Below are positions 26,734 through 38,779 of a DNA stretch of 64,000 bases, in pieces. Every line of letters begins with the position of its first letter. Position 1 is the stretch's first letter. The notes below the pieces were generated by a model. That model worked only from the letters and a program-made list of their open reading frames with translations, was not told the origin of the DNA and made no database searches. The DNA is from JBJHDF01 sp050486405 (lineage in GTDB: Bacteria; Pseudomonadota; Gammaproteobacteria; Pseudomonadales; Cellvibrionaceae), in the NCBI GenBank assembly GCA_050486405.1, contig JBJHDF010000010.1:66947-130946 (forward strand). The letters are read 5' to 3'. The position numbers were made by a program, and so were the translations under genes.

Positions 26734-27420
26734 CTATTTGTCGGCTGCAGCGCGCTTATCGATCACGGCATCTATTAAACCATACTCTTTGGCCTCAGTG
26801 GCCGTCAAGAAATGGTCCCTTTCAGTCTCCAGGGCGATTTTCTCCACCGGCTGGCCGGTGTGCTGCGCCATAATCTCGTTAAGTCGTTGACGCAGTTTGA
26901 GAATTTCCTGGGCATGGATATGGATATCCGAGGCTTGGCCCTGGGCACCACCTGAGGGCTGGTGGATCATCACCCGTGAATTGGGCAGGCAGTAGCGCTT
27001 GCCCTCGGCGCCGGCGCAGAGCAGAAAAGCCCCCATACTGCAGGCTTGGCCAATACACATGGTACTGACACTGGGCTTGATGAACTGCATGGTGTCGTAA
27101 ATAGAGAGGCCGGCCGTAACCACGCCCCCGGGCGAATTGATGTACAGATGTATGTCCTTGTCCGGGTTTTCCGCCTCCAGGAACAGCATCTGGGCCACCA
27201 CCAGATTGGCCATATGGTCTTCCACCGGGCCCACCAGGAATATCACCCGCTCCTTGAGCAGGCGGGAATAGATGTCGTAGGAGCGCTCGCCGCGAGCCGT
27301 CTGCTCCACCACCATCGGTACCAGAGTTGACGAAACATCCATCGCGGAAGGTCTGGAAAAATCGTAGGCCATGGGATTGGGATTTCCTTGCATCAGTTTG
27401 AACAATTTTTGGTCAGCCAT
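26734..27420 (-). CDS. clpP: ATP-dependent Clp protease proteolytic subunit ClpP
   Basis: A 228-residue serine peptidase forming the double heptamer chamber of ClpXP. The catalytic triad is S128 (GQACSMGA), H153 (MIHQPSGG) and D202 (ERDHF). It has the INSPGG loop and the IYSRLL region for ClpX contact. The N-terminus is about 20 residues longer than E. coli ClpP plus propeptide, and alternative internal ATG codons exist (residues 10, 17 and 27). It lies downstream of tig as usual. Confidence 0.96.
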   Translation of the reverse strand: MADQKLFKLMQGNPNPMAYDFSRPSAMDVSSTLVPMVVEQTARGERSYDIYSRLLKERVIFLVGPVEDHMANLVVAQMLFLEAENPDKDIHLYINSPGGVVTAGLSIYDTMQFIKPSVSTMCIGQACSMGAFLLCAGAEGKRYCLPNSRVMIHQPSGGAQGQASDIHIHAQEILKLRQRLNEIMAQHTGQPVEKIALETERDHFLTATEAKEYGLIDAVIDKRAAADK

Positions 27421-27535
27421 AGCCGCTCCGTTGGATACCCGGAGCCGCCTGCCGGTGCCCGCATTTGTGGAGCTTAGCCTGTGTGGGGATTTAATGCCAC
27501 AAGTATGGCGTGGTGCAGCGGGTATCGGAGGGAGT

Positions 27536-27569
27536 TTTCCGCGCAGCGCCGAGAGCGGCGCCGCGCGGA
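27536..27569. other. Strong GC-rich hairpin after tig
   Basis: A 15-bp stem (TTCCGCGCAGCGCCG and its near-complement, one mismatch) closes on a 4-base AGAG loop, beginning 10 bases after the tig stop. No T-tract follows in the minus direction, so it may be a transcript-stabilising or Rho-assisted element between tig and clpP. Confidence 0.55.
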
Positions 27570-27578
27570 AAGGCGGCG

Positions 27579-28889
27579 TTACTGGTCGCCTTTTTTCTTC
27601 ATGATATCGTCGTAACTGCTCTGCTCGTCGATGACTTTGGCCTGCTCCACCACCAGGTCCACCACCTGATCTTCCAGAGCAGCGGATTCGATACCGGCCA
27701 ACAGGTCCTGGTTGCCGTAGTAGTAGTTCACCACCTCCTCCGGCTCCTCGTAGGTGGAGGCCACATCTTCCACCATGCCGCGTACGCGCTTGGCATCGGG
27801 CTTGAGTTTGTTGGCCTTGACGATCTCACCGACGATCAGCCCCAGGGCAACCCGGCGTTGGGCCTCTTCCTGGAAGATACCATCGGGCAGTTGCGAGGAC
27901 ATATCCTGATTCTGCTGAATACCCAGACGCTGCAGCATCTGATTGCGCAGGGTGCGGATTTCCTGAGCCACCAGAGCCCGGGGCAGCTCCGGGCTGTGGG
28001 CGCCCAGCAGGGCGTCCATGACGCTGACCTTGGTTTTGGCCTTGAGCGCGTTTTTCAGCTCGCGCACCATATTGGCCTTGACCTCCTTGCGGAAGGTCTT
28101 GACGCCGCCGGTATCAACACCCAGCTTCTGGAAAAACGCCTTTTTCAGTTCGGGCAATACTGCTTCCTGAACCTTGTTCACCTTGACCGCGAACTCTGTT
28201 TTGGCACCACGCAGGTCTTCGGCGTGATAGTCGTCGGGAAAGGTAATTTTCAGCGTCTTTTCATCGCCGGCGGACAGGCCCACCAGGCCATCTTCAAAAC
28301 CGGGAATCATGCGGCCGGAGCCCAACTCCAGATCGACGCCCTCGCCTTTGCCGCCTTCAAACTCCTTGCCATCGCGAGTACCGGTAAAGTCGATGTTAAC
28401 GCGATCGCCTTCGGCGGCGGCGCGATCCACGTCCTGCCAGGTGGCCTGCTGCTTGCGCAGCACTTCGATCATGTTGTCGACGTCCTCTTCCGTCACCTCG
28501 GCAGCGTAGCGGGTGATTTCAAAACCGGAGAAGTCGCCCAGCTCAACCGACGGATAGACTTCAAAAGTGGCCACAAACTCCAGATCCTTGCCTTCGGCCA
28601 TCTGTTTGGGCTGAATGGAAGGCTGACCGGCGGGGCGCACATTTTCCTGCTGCACGGCCTCATAGAAAGAGCGGCTGATCACCTCGCCCACCACTTCCTG
28701 GCGTACGCCATCGCCGTAGCGCTGCTTGACCACCTTCATGGGCACCTTGCCCTTGCGGAAGCCGTTCAGACGAATGTTTTTGGCGGCCTGTGCCAGGCGC
28801 TTTTGCACCTCGCTCTCCACTTGCTGGGCGGGGACGCCAATGGTCAGGCGACGCTCCAGTCCGGAGGTTGTTTCAATTGAAACCTGCAT
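27579..28889 (-). CDS. tig: Trigger factor (ribosome-associated chaperone)
   Basis: A 436-residue trigger factor. The start at 28889 gives the family N-terminus MQVSIETTSGLERRL and is preceded by GAGGAA. The ribosome-binding signature reads GFRKGKVP, the FKBP-like isomerase domain lies around residues 150-240 (GDRVNIDFTG, FEDGLVGLSAGDEK), and the C-terminal chaperone arms follow. It folds nascent chains and is the first gene of the quality-control cluster. Confidence 0.96.
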   Translation of the reverse strand: MQVSIETTSGLERRLTIGVPAQQVESEVQKRLAQAAKNIRLNGFRKGKVPMKVVKQRYGDGVRQEVVGEVISRSFYEAVQQENVRPAGQPSIQPKQMAEGKDLEFVATFEVYPSVELGDFSGFEITRYAAEVTEEDVDNMIEVLRKQQATWQDVDRAAAEGDRVNIDFTGTRDGKEFEGGKGEGVDLELGSGRMIPGFEDGLVGLSAGDEKTLKITFPDDYHAEDLRGAKTEFAVKVNKVQEAVLPELKKAFFQKLGVDTGGVKTFRKEVKANMVRELKNALKAKTKVSVMDALLGAHSPELPRALVAQEIRTLRNQMLQRLGIQQNQDMSSQLPDGIFQEEAQRRVALGLIVGEIVKANKLKPDAKRVRGMVEDVASTYEEPEEVVNYYYGNQDLLAGIESAALEDQVVDLVVEQAKVIDEQSSYDDIMKKKGDQ

Positions 28890-28964
28890 ATGTTCCTCGT
28901 GAATAAACTGATGATGCCTCTGCATCACTAATCCGCCTGCCAAGTGCAAACGGTGTCAAACACT

Positions 28965-29049
<85 letters not shown>

Positions 29050-29186
29050 GTGCCCGATAACCCGGTTCAGGACTCTGCCCCGACCCCGGGAGAAAACATA
29101 ACCCTTTGATTTTTATGGAAAAATCTGTATCCGGGACGGCGCTCTGGCGCGAAGGGAGGGAATTGTGCCACAGTCGCCCCCCACGT

Positions 29187-30554
29187 TCAACAAGACCGGG
29201 GCACGGCCCTGAGCAGCACAGTCGCCAGCGACGCTCCGGCAACGCACACCGTGTTACTGCCCGGCGGGATCAGCACGGCGTTTTCCGGCGTCAAAATCCG
29301 CTCCCTCACCCGGGCCTCGCCCACCAGCGTCATCACCAGGGAAACGGACTCCGGGGGTACAGTCCAGCGGGAGCCCGGATCGAGAAAGACCCGCTGCACC
29401 GCAAAATCGTCAAACAGCGCCACCTGCTCCACCCGCACGCCGCCGTCATCCACCAGCACCACCGGATCCGGCTCCCGGGGCGCACCCAGTTCCACCCGCT
29501 CCAGCGCCTCCGCCGTGTCCCAGTGGGACTGGGTCAACACCTTCTGGGCAAAGGAAAGAATCTTGCGCTCGTACACCGGCGTCTGAAACTCCACCACCCG
29601 TACGCCGTGCTGCAGCGCATGAGGTACCCGGCAGGGCACCCTGACCAGATCCCCCACCCGCAGCGGCTTCAGCGCCGTAAATGCCTCCATCTCCCGGCGC
29701 AAAGCGGCTTCCTGCGCCAGCAATTCCGGCGCCAGCTCCGCCTGCCACTGCCGCAGACTGGTCACCGGCAGCGGCGCATCGGGGGCGATACCCTCCTCCC
29801 GTCGCCGGCCGTCCAACCGCTCATCGATTTCCCGGCGCACCGTCTGATAGGCGGTCACCGCCGCCAGATAGGCCGCGCGAAAGGCGGCATCGTCGCCAAA
29901 ACTCTCGCGCCTGCGCTGATCAAAACCAAAGCGAATGCCCCCGGTGCCATCCGGCCAAGCCTTGGGGTCCACATGGCTGACCACATAGACCTCCCGCTTC
30001 TGTTCGTGCATCTCGAAATACAGGTCGCCGTAGACTTCATCCGGCAGCGGGTCGAGTACCTTCAACAGCACCGGCTGCCCATCGGCACTGCCCAGCAGAC
30101 GACGCGGCGCCAGCGACAGCAGCCAGGGCAAGGGCGTGTTGCAATCGCCCTCGCCCACCGCCGACTGCCCCCGGGCCTCGATGCCGGTGTACCAGATCTC
30201 CTGCCCCCAGGGCTTGGCAATACACACCGGCACCAACGGCAGCGGCGCCGACAGATTCAGCCAGGGCACACCGAGTGTTGCCGCCAACGCCCGCAGTGCT
30301 TCGGGTGTCTCCTCACTCGCCGCCAACGCATCCAGCACCTCCGCCTTGGCTTCGCTGACAAACGCCATCACCGCAACCGCATCACCCGCAGCCTCCACCG
30401 CAACAGCCGCCACCAGCTCCACTGCGGGAGCACCGGGCAGATAGTACTGCGCGAATTCGTAACGCACGGCAAAACACAACGAACCCCCCGGCGACATTGC
30501 ACGGATTTTTTCGTCGATCAGGCTTTCGGGATCACTAACGGAAAACAGTTTCAA
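29187..30554 (-). CDS. Phosphomannose-isomerase-like (type I) cupin protein
   Basis: A 455-residue protein resembling class I mannose-6-phosphate isomerase. The segment around residues 110-210 (KPWGQEIWYTGIE, then LLKVLDPLPDEVYGDLYFEMHEQKREVYVVSHVD) matches the PMI pattern of a tryptophan-gated start and a His/Glu metal site. A cupin-like barrel fills the C-terminus (IPPGSNTVCVAGAS). The middle holds a long charged helical insertion (about 215-310) not typical of ManA. The start is a TTG at 30554. It may convert or sense a sugar phosphate; the exact substrate is uncertain. Confidence 0.5.
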   Translation of the reverse strand: MKLFSVSDPESLIDEKIRAMSPGGSLCFAVRYEFAQYYLPGAPAVELVAAVAVEAAGDAVAVMAFVSEAKAEVLDALAASEETPEALRALAATLGVPWLNLSAPLPLVPVCIAKPWGQEIWYTGIEARGQSAVGEGDCNTPLPWLLSLAPRRLLGSADGQPVLLKVLDPLPDEVYGDLYFEMHEQKREVYVVSHVDPKAWPDGTGGIRFGFDQRRRESFGDDAAFRAAYLAAVTAYQTVRREIDERLDGRRREEGIAPDAPLPVTSLRQWQAELAPELLAQEAALRREMEAFTALKPLRVGDLVRVPCRVPHALQHGVRVVEFQTPVYERKILSFAQKVLTQSHWDTAEALERVELGAPREPDPVVLVDDGGVRVEQVALFDDFAVQRVFLDPGSRWTVPPESVSLVMTLVGEARVRERILTPENAVLIPPGSNTVCVAGASLATVLLRAVPRSC

Positions 30555-30621
30555 GAATTGGTTATCTCAGCTTATATATCAGATTTAGAAAGTCGTATCT
30601 TTCACTTTCAGTGCCAACGGC

Positions 30622-30725
30622 GGAGGTTGGCGCAGTGCTTCCGGGACACGCCGTAAACCCATCCCTGGGGGCTCGCACACCGCTTCCTTGCGGTGTACGG
30701 TCCCGGAAGCACTGCCCCAACCTCC
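30622..30725. repeat. Dispersed intergenic repeat with terminal inverted repeats, copy B
   Basis: A 104-bp unit with 25-bp imperfect terminal inverted repeats (30622-30646 and 30701-30725, one mismatch; inner part GCAGTGCTTCCGGGA perfect). The interior segment 30647-30675 matches 28 of 29 bases of the reverse complement of copy A at 9830-9858. It occupies the 435-base gap between the PMI-like gene and fadA, which contains no recognised gene. Confidence 0.75.
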
Positions 30726-30800
30726 TTTAACATCGTTACTTCGAACAACAACGGAAAAAGTACAGAAGTTTCCGATAGCACGTAGGACAGGGAGGTTGGG

Positions 30801-30926
30801 AGCGTCTTTGGCAACCCTCGCGTCACGACTGCACGGATGCAGGAGGTAGAGCAACGCAGGAGCAGTTGCCGAGGGATGACGCGCGGGAGCTACAGGGATG
30901 TATTTACCGCGTTTGCCAAAGGCGCT
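30801..30926. repeat. Dispersed intergenic repeat with terminal inverted repeats, copy C
   Basis: A 126-bp unit with 14-bp inverted ends (AGCGTCTTTGGCAA and its complement, one mismatch). The interior shares the GCAGGAGGTAGAGCAACGCA type segment with copy A and a degenerate TTTACCGCGT end. GGAGGTTGGG flanks it on the left as in copy B. Copies B and C are about 75 bases apart. Confidence 0.7.
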
Positions 30927-30989
30927 ACCGACCTCACTGGCCGACCAGCTTAGTGGCGCCAATACCACGGCCCACCAAACAGAACCGAA

Positions 30990-32164
30990 CTAATCAATCC
31001 GCTCCAGCACAGTAGTAATCCCCTGCCCAAACCCAATACACATGGTCGCCACGCCCAATGTCAGGTCGCGGTCTTCCATCACGGTGAGCAAAGAGCCGGT
31101 AATGCGCGTGCCGGAACAACCAAACGGATGGCCCAGGGCGATGGCGCCGCCGTGCAGGTTGACGCGTTCATCCATATCATCCAGCCACTTCAGATCCTTC
31201 AGCACCGGCAACGCCTGCGCCGCGAACGCCTCGTTCAGCTCCACGCACTCGATATCCTCACCAGTCAGATTCGCCCGGGTCAACGCCTTCTCCGTGGAGG
31301 GAACCGGGCCGTAACCCATGATGGACGGATCCACACCCGCCAAAGCCATGGACACCACCCGGGCGATGGGTTGCAGGCCCAGCGAACGGGCGCGCTCGGC
31401 GGACATCACCAGCATGGCCGAAGCGCCGTCGGAAATCTGCGACGAGGTGCCGGCGGTAATCTGGCCGTTCTTCGGGTCGAACACCGGCGGCAACTCCGCC
31501 AGCGTCTCCGCGGTGGTATCGGCGCGAATGGTCTCATCATGCTCCACCATGATCGGAAAACCGTCGGCATTGACACCGGCCACGGGAATGATTTCGCGCT
31601 TGAATTTACCGGTATCGCGCGCCCTGGCCGCAAGCTGATGAGAGCGGGCGCCGAACTCGTCCATCTGCCGGCGCTCGATGCCGTGCAACAGCGCCAGGAA
31701 TTCCGCCGTCATACCCATATTGCCCGCCGCCTTGGCCACGGTGTGGCCCATGGCCGGGTTGGGATTGACGGCGTCGTACATGGGCAAGTGCCCCATATGT
31801 TCCACACCGCCAACCAGGTAAACGTCACCCATTCCCGTCTGAATGTTGGCGGCGGCCGTGTGCAGCGCCGCCATGGAAGAACCGCAGAGGCGGTTGACGG
31901 TTTGTGCCGGCACGGTGTGCGGCAGGCCGGCCAGCAGGACAATATTGCGGGCCACGTTGAACGCCTGCTCCTCGCGCTGCATGACGCAGCCCCAGATCAT
32001 ATCGTCGATCTCCACCGGGTCCAGCGCGCTGTTGCGCGCCAGCAATCCGCGAATTACCGCCGCGGACATGTCATCGGCGCGGGTGTGACGAAAGCAGCCA
32101 TTCTTTGAACGCCCCATGGCGCTGCGGGCGTAATCGACTATTACGGCATCTCTGGGCTGTACGG

Positions 32165-32168
<4 letters not shown>
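30990..32168 (-). CDS. fadA: 3-ketoacyl-CoA thiolase FadA
   Basis: A 392-residue thiolase carrying out the last step of fatty-acid beta-oxidation. The acyl-accepting cysteine lies in VNRLCGSSMAALH, the catalytic histidine in GGAIALGHPFGCSG, and the second cysteine in ATMCIGFGQG. It forms the beta subunit with FadB and its start overlaps the fadB stop by 4 bases (ATGA), giving matched expression. Confidence 0.97.
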
Positions 32169-34339
<2,171 letters not shown>

Positions 34340-34363
34340 GGGTATCTCCCGTTGGCTAAAAGC

Positions 34364-34936
34364 TTAAAAGTCGTCCAGATTGCCGCTGGCCAGTGAGGAC
34401 AGCACCAGTACCGCGTCGGTATCCGTGGGGTTCTGCAGCCGAAAACGCTTCCCCGCCTCCAGATAATAGCCGCCCCCCGCCTCCAGGTCGAACACCTGCA
34501 GTCCCACCGTAAGCCGAAACGTGCCGGAGATCACCGTACCGCTGGTATCGGCCAGCAGCGTCATGGGTGCCTGACCCGTATCGACCCCGGCCGGCAGGGT
34601 CCAGCGCTCGGTAATCAGCCGGCCCTCCGCCAGCCGGTGGCGCCTCAGGCCGCGCAGTTGCGGCAGGGGCACCCACTGCCGGGGGCCGGCCACGCGCACA
34701 CCGGGATAGGTGTGGTCGTCGGCAAAAAATTGCGACAGGCTGATGGGCACCGCCGCCAGCAGCTTGCCCAGGGACTGCACCGAGGGGCTCACCTGCCCCT
34801 GCTCGATGGTGGACACGCTGCTATTGGGCACCCCGGCCCGTTTCGCCAGTTCCCGCTGGGACAGGCCCGCCAGTTCCCGCACCCGTTTGAGTCGGGCGCC
34901 CAACGCCAGGGCTTCCGGCTGAGGTTCGGGTTTCAC
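34364..34936 (-). CDS. XRE-family transcriptional regulator with C-terminal cupin
   Basis: A 190-residue regulator. A helix-turn-helix of the HTH_3 type spans about residues 12-70 (LAGLSQRELAKRAGVPNSSVSTIEQG), and a cupin sensor domain lies at about 110-185. This class (PuuR/SutR-like) usually binds a small metabolite through the cupin. Its start overlaps the stop of the short-chain dehydrogenase gene by 4 bases, so the two are coupled. fadBA follow directly, suggesting control of, or co-transcription with, a lipid or aldehyde catabolic unit. Confidence 0.9.
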   Translation of the reverse strand: MKPEPQPEALALGARLKRVRELAGLSQRELAKRAGVPNSSVSTIEQGQVSPSVQSLGKLLAAVPISLSQFFADDHTYPGVRVAGPRQWVPLPQLRGLRRHRLAEGRLITERWTLPAGVDTGQAPMTLLADTSGTVISGTFRLTVGLQVFDLEAGGGYYLEAGKRFRLQNPTDTDAVLVLSSLASGNLDDF

Positions 34937-35595
34937 CAGGGCAACTCCTCACCGTTGGCGTGCCAGAAAGTGCCACTGTTTGCCAGGGTCAGCTCCTCGA
35001 TCCGCTGGGCCAGACGCGACGCCGACACGGAGGCGCTGACATCACCGCCAAAGCCCACCATCCGCGTCTGCACATAACCCGGATGGAGAATGGCCACAGC
35101 CACGCCCCGGGGCGCCAGATCCCGGGCCAGACTGACCCCGGCTGCATTCAGCGCGGCCTTGCTCATGCGGTAGCCGTAGCGGGAACCGGAGCTGTTGTCG
35201 CCCATGGACCCCATGCGACTGGTAATCAGCGCCACTTTGGCGCCGGGCCCCAGATTGTCCAACAGGGCCTCGGTGACCCGCAGCGGCCCCAGGGCGTTGA
35301 CCTGAAACTGATGCAACACCCGGTCGTAGTCGATATCGCCCAGGGCCTCCTGACTGAGCACCCCGGCGTTGTTGATCAGAATATCCACCGCCTGACCGCG
35401 CAGGGCCGACGCCAATTTTGCCGCGCCCTCTGCAGTGGAGACATCGACACCCGTGACCGGTTCCGCCGCTGTGGCGTCCAGTTCGTCGGTACTCTGTCGA
35501 CAGGCGGCGTAGACCCGATGGCCCGCCGCCAGATAGTGTTCGCACAGCGCCAACCCTATGCCGCGATTGGCGCCGGTTATCACCACATTAGCCAT
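34933..35595 (-). CDS. Short-chain dehydrogenase/reductase
   Basis: A 220-residue Rossmann-fold oxidoreductase of the SDR family. The cofactor motif TGANRGIGLALCE lies at the N-terminus, NNAG in the middle, and the catalytic Ser/Tyr-Lys set appears as SRMGSMGDNSSGSRYGYRMSK. It resembles the CsgA/YciK-like group that is often annotated only generically. It is coupled to the XRE-cupin gene by overlap. Substrate unknown. Confidence 0.9.
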   Translation of the reverse strand: MANVVITGANRGIGLALCEHYLAAGHRVYAACRQSTDELDATAAEPVTGVDVSTAEGAAKLASALRGQAVDILINNAGVLSQEALGDIDYDRVLHQFQVNALGPLRVTEALLDNLGPGAKVALITSRMGSMGDNSSGSRYGYRMSKAALNAAGVSLARDLAPRGVAVAILHPGYVQTRMVGFGGDVSASVSASRLAQRIEELTLANSGTFWHANGEELPW

Positions 35596-35619
35596 GATTT
35601 ACTCCCAACACTGGTTTGC

Positions 35620-37350
35620 CTATGCGGTAGCTCTGAACTGCCGGTCTACAAATGACGCATACAGGGGTTGCTGATGGTAGAGCTCCTCGTGTGTACCGGC
35701 CCCGATAATAGTACCATTGTCCAGTAAACAGATTCGATCGGCGTGCATGATCGTTGAGAGCCGGTGCGCAATCACAATGTTGGTACGATTTTCCATCAGC
35801 CTGTCCAGCGCGATGCGGATCTGGTGTTCTGTGTCACTGTCAAGACTGGAAGTGGCCTCATCAAGCAACAAAAGATTGGGGTCGCGCAAAAACACACGGG
35901 CAATAGCAATACGCTGGCGCTGACCACCGGACAAGTTCATGCCCTGCTCAATTAGTTGGGTGTCAAGACCCTCGGGCAAGCGATCGATAAAATCCAGGGC
36001 TTGCGCTTTGTTGGCGGCTGCGCGAATCTCATCGTCTGAACAGGTCTTTTGTGTGCCGTAAGCAATATTGTCGCGCACACTGCCGGGCATAATGGGGGAT
36101 GTTTGCGGCACGAAACCGATACTCTGTCGCCAGGCGGTCAAATTATAGTCTGCGATTGGTTTGCCGTCGTACCGTATTTGCCCTTCGCTGGCTTCATAAA
36201 AGCGCTCGATCAGAGAAAGTAGAGTGGATTTACCGCTACCGCTGACGCCGACCAGGGCTGTCGTGGTCCCTGGCTCAACTATCATACTGAGTTGATTCAA
36301 TACATATGAATCATGTCCGGGGTAACGAAAGCTCATTTGCTTGAACTCCAGCGGCCGGTTACGAACTGGTTCAAGTGAGCTGGGCGAAGCCTGTTCCTCC
36401 TGCTCATGCAGAATGGCAGTCAGGCGTGCTGAAGAACCTTTAGCCACCTGCAGTTCCGACACAAATGCGCCGATCTGACTGAGCGGGCCTATGACATTGA
36501 AGATATAAAGAATAAACGCGGTCATCACACCCATGCTCAGGTCTCCGCGCCCGATCCGTACGCCGCCATACACCAGGATGACTGTCAACGCGGCCGTCAT
36601 AGCCAGCCCTGCCACCGTCTGCATAACAATCTTCAGCCGGTCCATGCGAAAACTCTGGTCTTTTAAGCTATCCACCAGAAGGTGAGTTCGCTGTTGCTCA
36701 CGCGATTCAGCGACAAAGGCTTTGATCAGGCGAATCTCCGAGAATATATGAGTTAAAAGTCCACTGAGGCTCGCTGTTCGCTCTTGCAAATCCTTGCCCA
36801 ATGACTCCATGCGCATTACCGCCGGCGCAGACATAACAAAAGCTATCAGCAGCGTGCCAAAAAGCACCAAAGTCAATTGTGCGTCCAGCCAAAACAGAAT
36901 AATAAGTGCCCCGACCAACATCAAAACGCCGTTGATCATATCGACCGCCCTATTGGTGGTCAGATTGGATATAGACTCGCAATCGTTGACGACCCGGCTG
37001 ACTCGCTCACCGGTTTCTGTAGTGTCAAAGAACCTGACCGGCAAGCCCAGCATTTTACTGACCAGCAAATGGCGGAGGACGGCGGACACCGACTGGGCAA
37101 TACCTGCCAGCAGTATTCCGGATGCAGCGCTGAGCAGCAGCCCGATACCCAATACGCCCACCAGTTGCCAACCCAGCAACCCTATCGCCTGCCCTTCCCC
37201 AAGTTGATCCACTATCTGTTGTGTCAGCAGCGGATAGGCCAACATCATGGCGGCCGATGCCAGGCTCATAACCGTGGCCAGTATCAACTTGCTTCGCGCC
37301 GGTCGTCCTCGTTGTACAAGGCGCCAAAGGTCGCCATAGGATTGCTTCAC
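35620..37350 (-). CDS. ABC transporter, exporter-type half transporter
   Basis: A 576-residue protein with an N-terminal six-helix type I exporter membrane domain (about 1-310) and a C-terminal ATPase with Walker A GVSGSGKST, signature LSGGQRQR and Walker B LLLLDEATSSLD. It belongs to the LmrA/BmrA/MsbA-like multidrug exporter group and would act as a homodimer at the inner membrane. No MFP or TolC partner adjoins. It lies just before the tandem secreted-protein array, which could be coincidence. Confidence 0.88.
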   Translation of the reverse strand: MKQSYGDLWRLVQRGRPARSKLILATVMSLASAAMMLAYPLLTQQIVDQLGEGQAIGLLGWQLVGVLGIGLLLSAASGILLAGIAQSVSAVLRHLLVSKMLGLPVRFFDTTETGERVSRVVNDCESISNLTTNRAVDMINGVLMLVGALIILFWLDAQLTLVLFGTLLIAFVMSAPAVMRMESLGKDLQERTASLSGLLTHIFSEIRLIKAFVAESREQQRTHLLVDSLKDQSFRMDRLKIVMQTVAGLAMTAALTVILVYGGVRIGRGDLSMGVMTAFILYIFNVIGPLSQIGAFVSELQVAKGSSARLTAILHEQEEQASPSSLEPVRNRPLEFKQMSFRYPGHDSYVLNQLSMIVEPGTTTALVGVSGSGKSTLLSLIERFYEASEGQIRYDGKPIADYNLTAWRQSIGFVPQTSPIMPGSVRDNIAYGTQKTCSDDEIRAAANKAQALDFIDRLPEGLDTQLIEQGMNLSGGQRQRIAIARVFLRDPNLLLLDEATSSLDSDTEHQIRIALDRLMENRTNIVIAHRLSTIMHADRICLLDNGTIIGAGTHEELYHQQPLYASFVDRQFRATA

Positions 37351-37372
37351 GATATACTCCCTTTACTCTACA

Positions 37373-38020
37373 CTACTCTTGCAAAGCGGAATCAATAAAA
37401 TTCAAAACCTGATCGTGAATCTTTTCCCAATTCCGATACCGATCAATACTATAAAACGTCATGCGATAATGGATTTTATGATCGATATGAATGCCCTGAA
37501 TGCTGCAAGAAACAGATCGGAAACATGTGACATGAAAATCACTACGTTTATTATGAACGATAAATATCGATGGTCCTCTTTCCTCCATTGTGCTTTCGAT
37601 TTCATAAAATCTATAGTTATCACGATCTTCAACAAGCTTTTCCCTGGCTACTCGCCTATCTATAGCAGAAGAGATCATCAAAGGTGTCGGACCAAACCCT
37701 AACATCAGGCGGAATCTGACATATTCGTCTCTAGAGGATTTCTGAAGTCTGTCCACCTCTCCACGGGAAATAAAACCAGGAAAGTATGCCTCCACCATCA
37801 AACGACTACCACTTTCCTCCGACCTGGCGAAGGGATCGCCGCCTTGTAGCAGACAATCTTTGGAGTAGCTAAATGTCCTGACAGCACCAAGAGAAGAAAT
37901 AAAAGAACGTGTAACCAGCTCCCCAGACAAGCAACCGGCTACACCCTCCCCATTGGAATTCGCAAGGCTGCTGCATGACAACAGACATAAGACCAGAAAT
38001 AATTTGGCTGCATTAGGCAC
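37373..38020 (-). CDS. Secreted/lipoprotein-like protein of unknown family, paralog 1
   Basis: A 215-residue protein beginning at a GTG with AGGAG six bases upstream. The first 20 residues form an export signal with a LLSC lipobox-like site. Two further genes immediately upstream encode clear paralogs. Shared features are GCLSGE near residue 29, RTFSYSKDCLLQGGD, an IHNKR-type stretch (here IVHNKRSDF) with cysteines CFRSVSC, and an end of the form FIDSALQE. No known domain is recognised. The region is AT-rich compared with its neighbours. Confidence 0.7.
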   Translation of the reverse strand: MPNAAKLFLVLCLLSCSSLANSNGEGVAGCLSGELVTRSFISSLGAVRTFSYSKDCLLQGGDPFARSEESGSRLMVEAYFPGFISRGEVDRLQKSSRDEYVRFRLMLGFGPTPLMISSAIDRRVAREKLVEDRDNYRFYEIESTMEERGPSIFIVHNKRSDFHVTCFRSVSCSIQGIHIDHKIHYRMTFYSIDRYRNWEKIHDQVLNFIDSALQE

Positions 38021-38098
38021 GATTTTCTCCTGATAAGTTATACTTTCCGACCCATAATGATCATGAATTCACCACAAACGAACCAATAAATCTCCGCA

Positions 38099-38779
38099 CT
38101 ACTCCCGCAACGCAGAATCGATAAAATACAGTATCTGATTATGAATCTCTTCCCAGTTACGATATTGATCGGCACTGTAAATCCTTATCTCATAACCGAC
38201 CTTATGTGAAACATGAATGCCATGAATCGTACAAGAAGAAATTTCCATGCACGTGGCATAAAAGTCTTTACGCTTATTGTGAATAATTAGCATAACATCG
38301 TCCTCCCCCGGCCATCTTTTCTCTTTCTTAAAAATTTGATGGTCCCCGTGCTTCTCCAAAACCTCCCCCCTGGATACATACCTGTCTACAACAGAAGAGA
38401 TTGCCGAAGGGTCCGGGGCGTACCTCAATATCAGGTGAGATCTGGTGTAAGCAACTTCAGAAGACGCATGAAGTCTTGCTGCCTGCTTCTGGGAAATCAT
38501 CCCGGGCCAGTATGGCTCCAGTATCAAACGATATCCGCCATCCTCTCTTCGGGCAACAGAATCGCCACCCCTGAGTAAACAGTCTGCAGAAAATCGGAAT
38601 GTTCTGGTGGCACCCTGTCTAGAAACAAAAGAGCGAGTCACCTGCTCTCCGGACAGACAGCCGATCTCACCCTCTCCATTGGGGGCTGCAGCAGTGCTGC
38701 ATGACAGCAGAAATGACACCAGCCCCAATAACAGGCCCCACTTTATTGAGCCACACGCCACAATCAAAATCCTTCTCAT
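38099..38779 (-). CDS. Secreted/lipoprotein-like protein of unknown family, paralog 2
   Basis: A 226-residue lipoprotein-like protein with signal and FLLSC lipobox. It is about half identical by eye to paralog 1 across its length: GCLSGEQVTRSFVSRQGATRTFRFSADCLLRGGD against GCLSGELVTRSFISSLGAVRTFSYSKDCLLQGGD, IHNKRKDF, and the terminal FIDSALRE. Its ATG overlaps the stop of paralog 3 (TAATG), so these two are translationally coupled. Function unknown; four conserved cysteines suggest disulfides in the envelope. Confidence 0.75.
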   Translation of the reverse strand: MRRILIVACGSIKWGLLLGLVSFLLSCSTAAAPNGEGEIGCLSGEQVTRSFVSRQGATRTFRFSADCLLRGGDSVARREDGGYRLILEPYWPGMISQKQAARLHASSEVAYTRSHLILRYAPDPSAISSVVDRYVSRGEVLEKHGDHQIFKKEKRWPGEDDVMLIIHNKRKDFYATCMEISSCTIHGIHVSHKVGYEIRIYSADQYRNWEEIHNQILYFIDSALRE

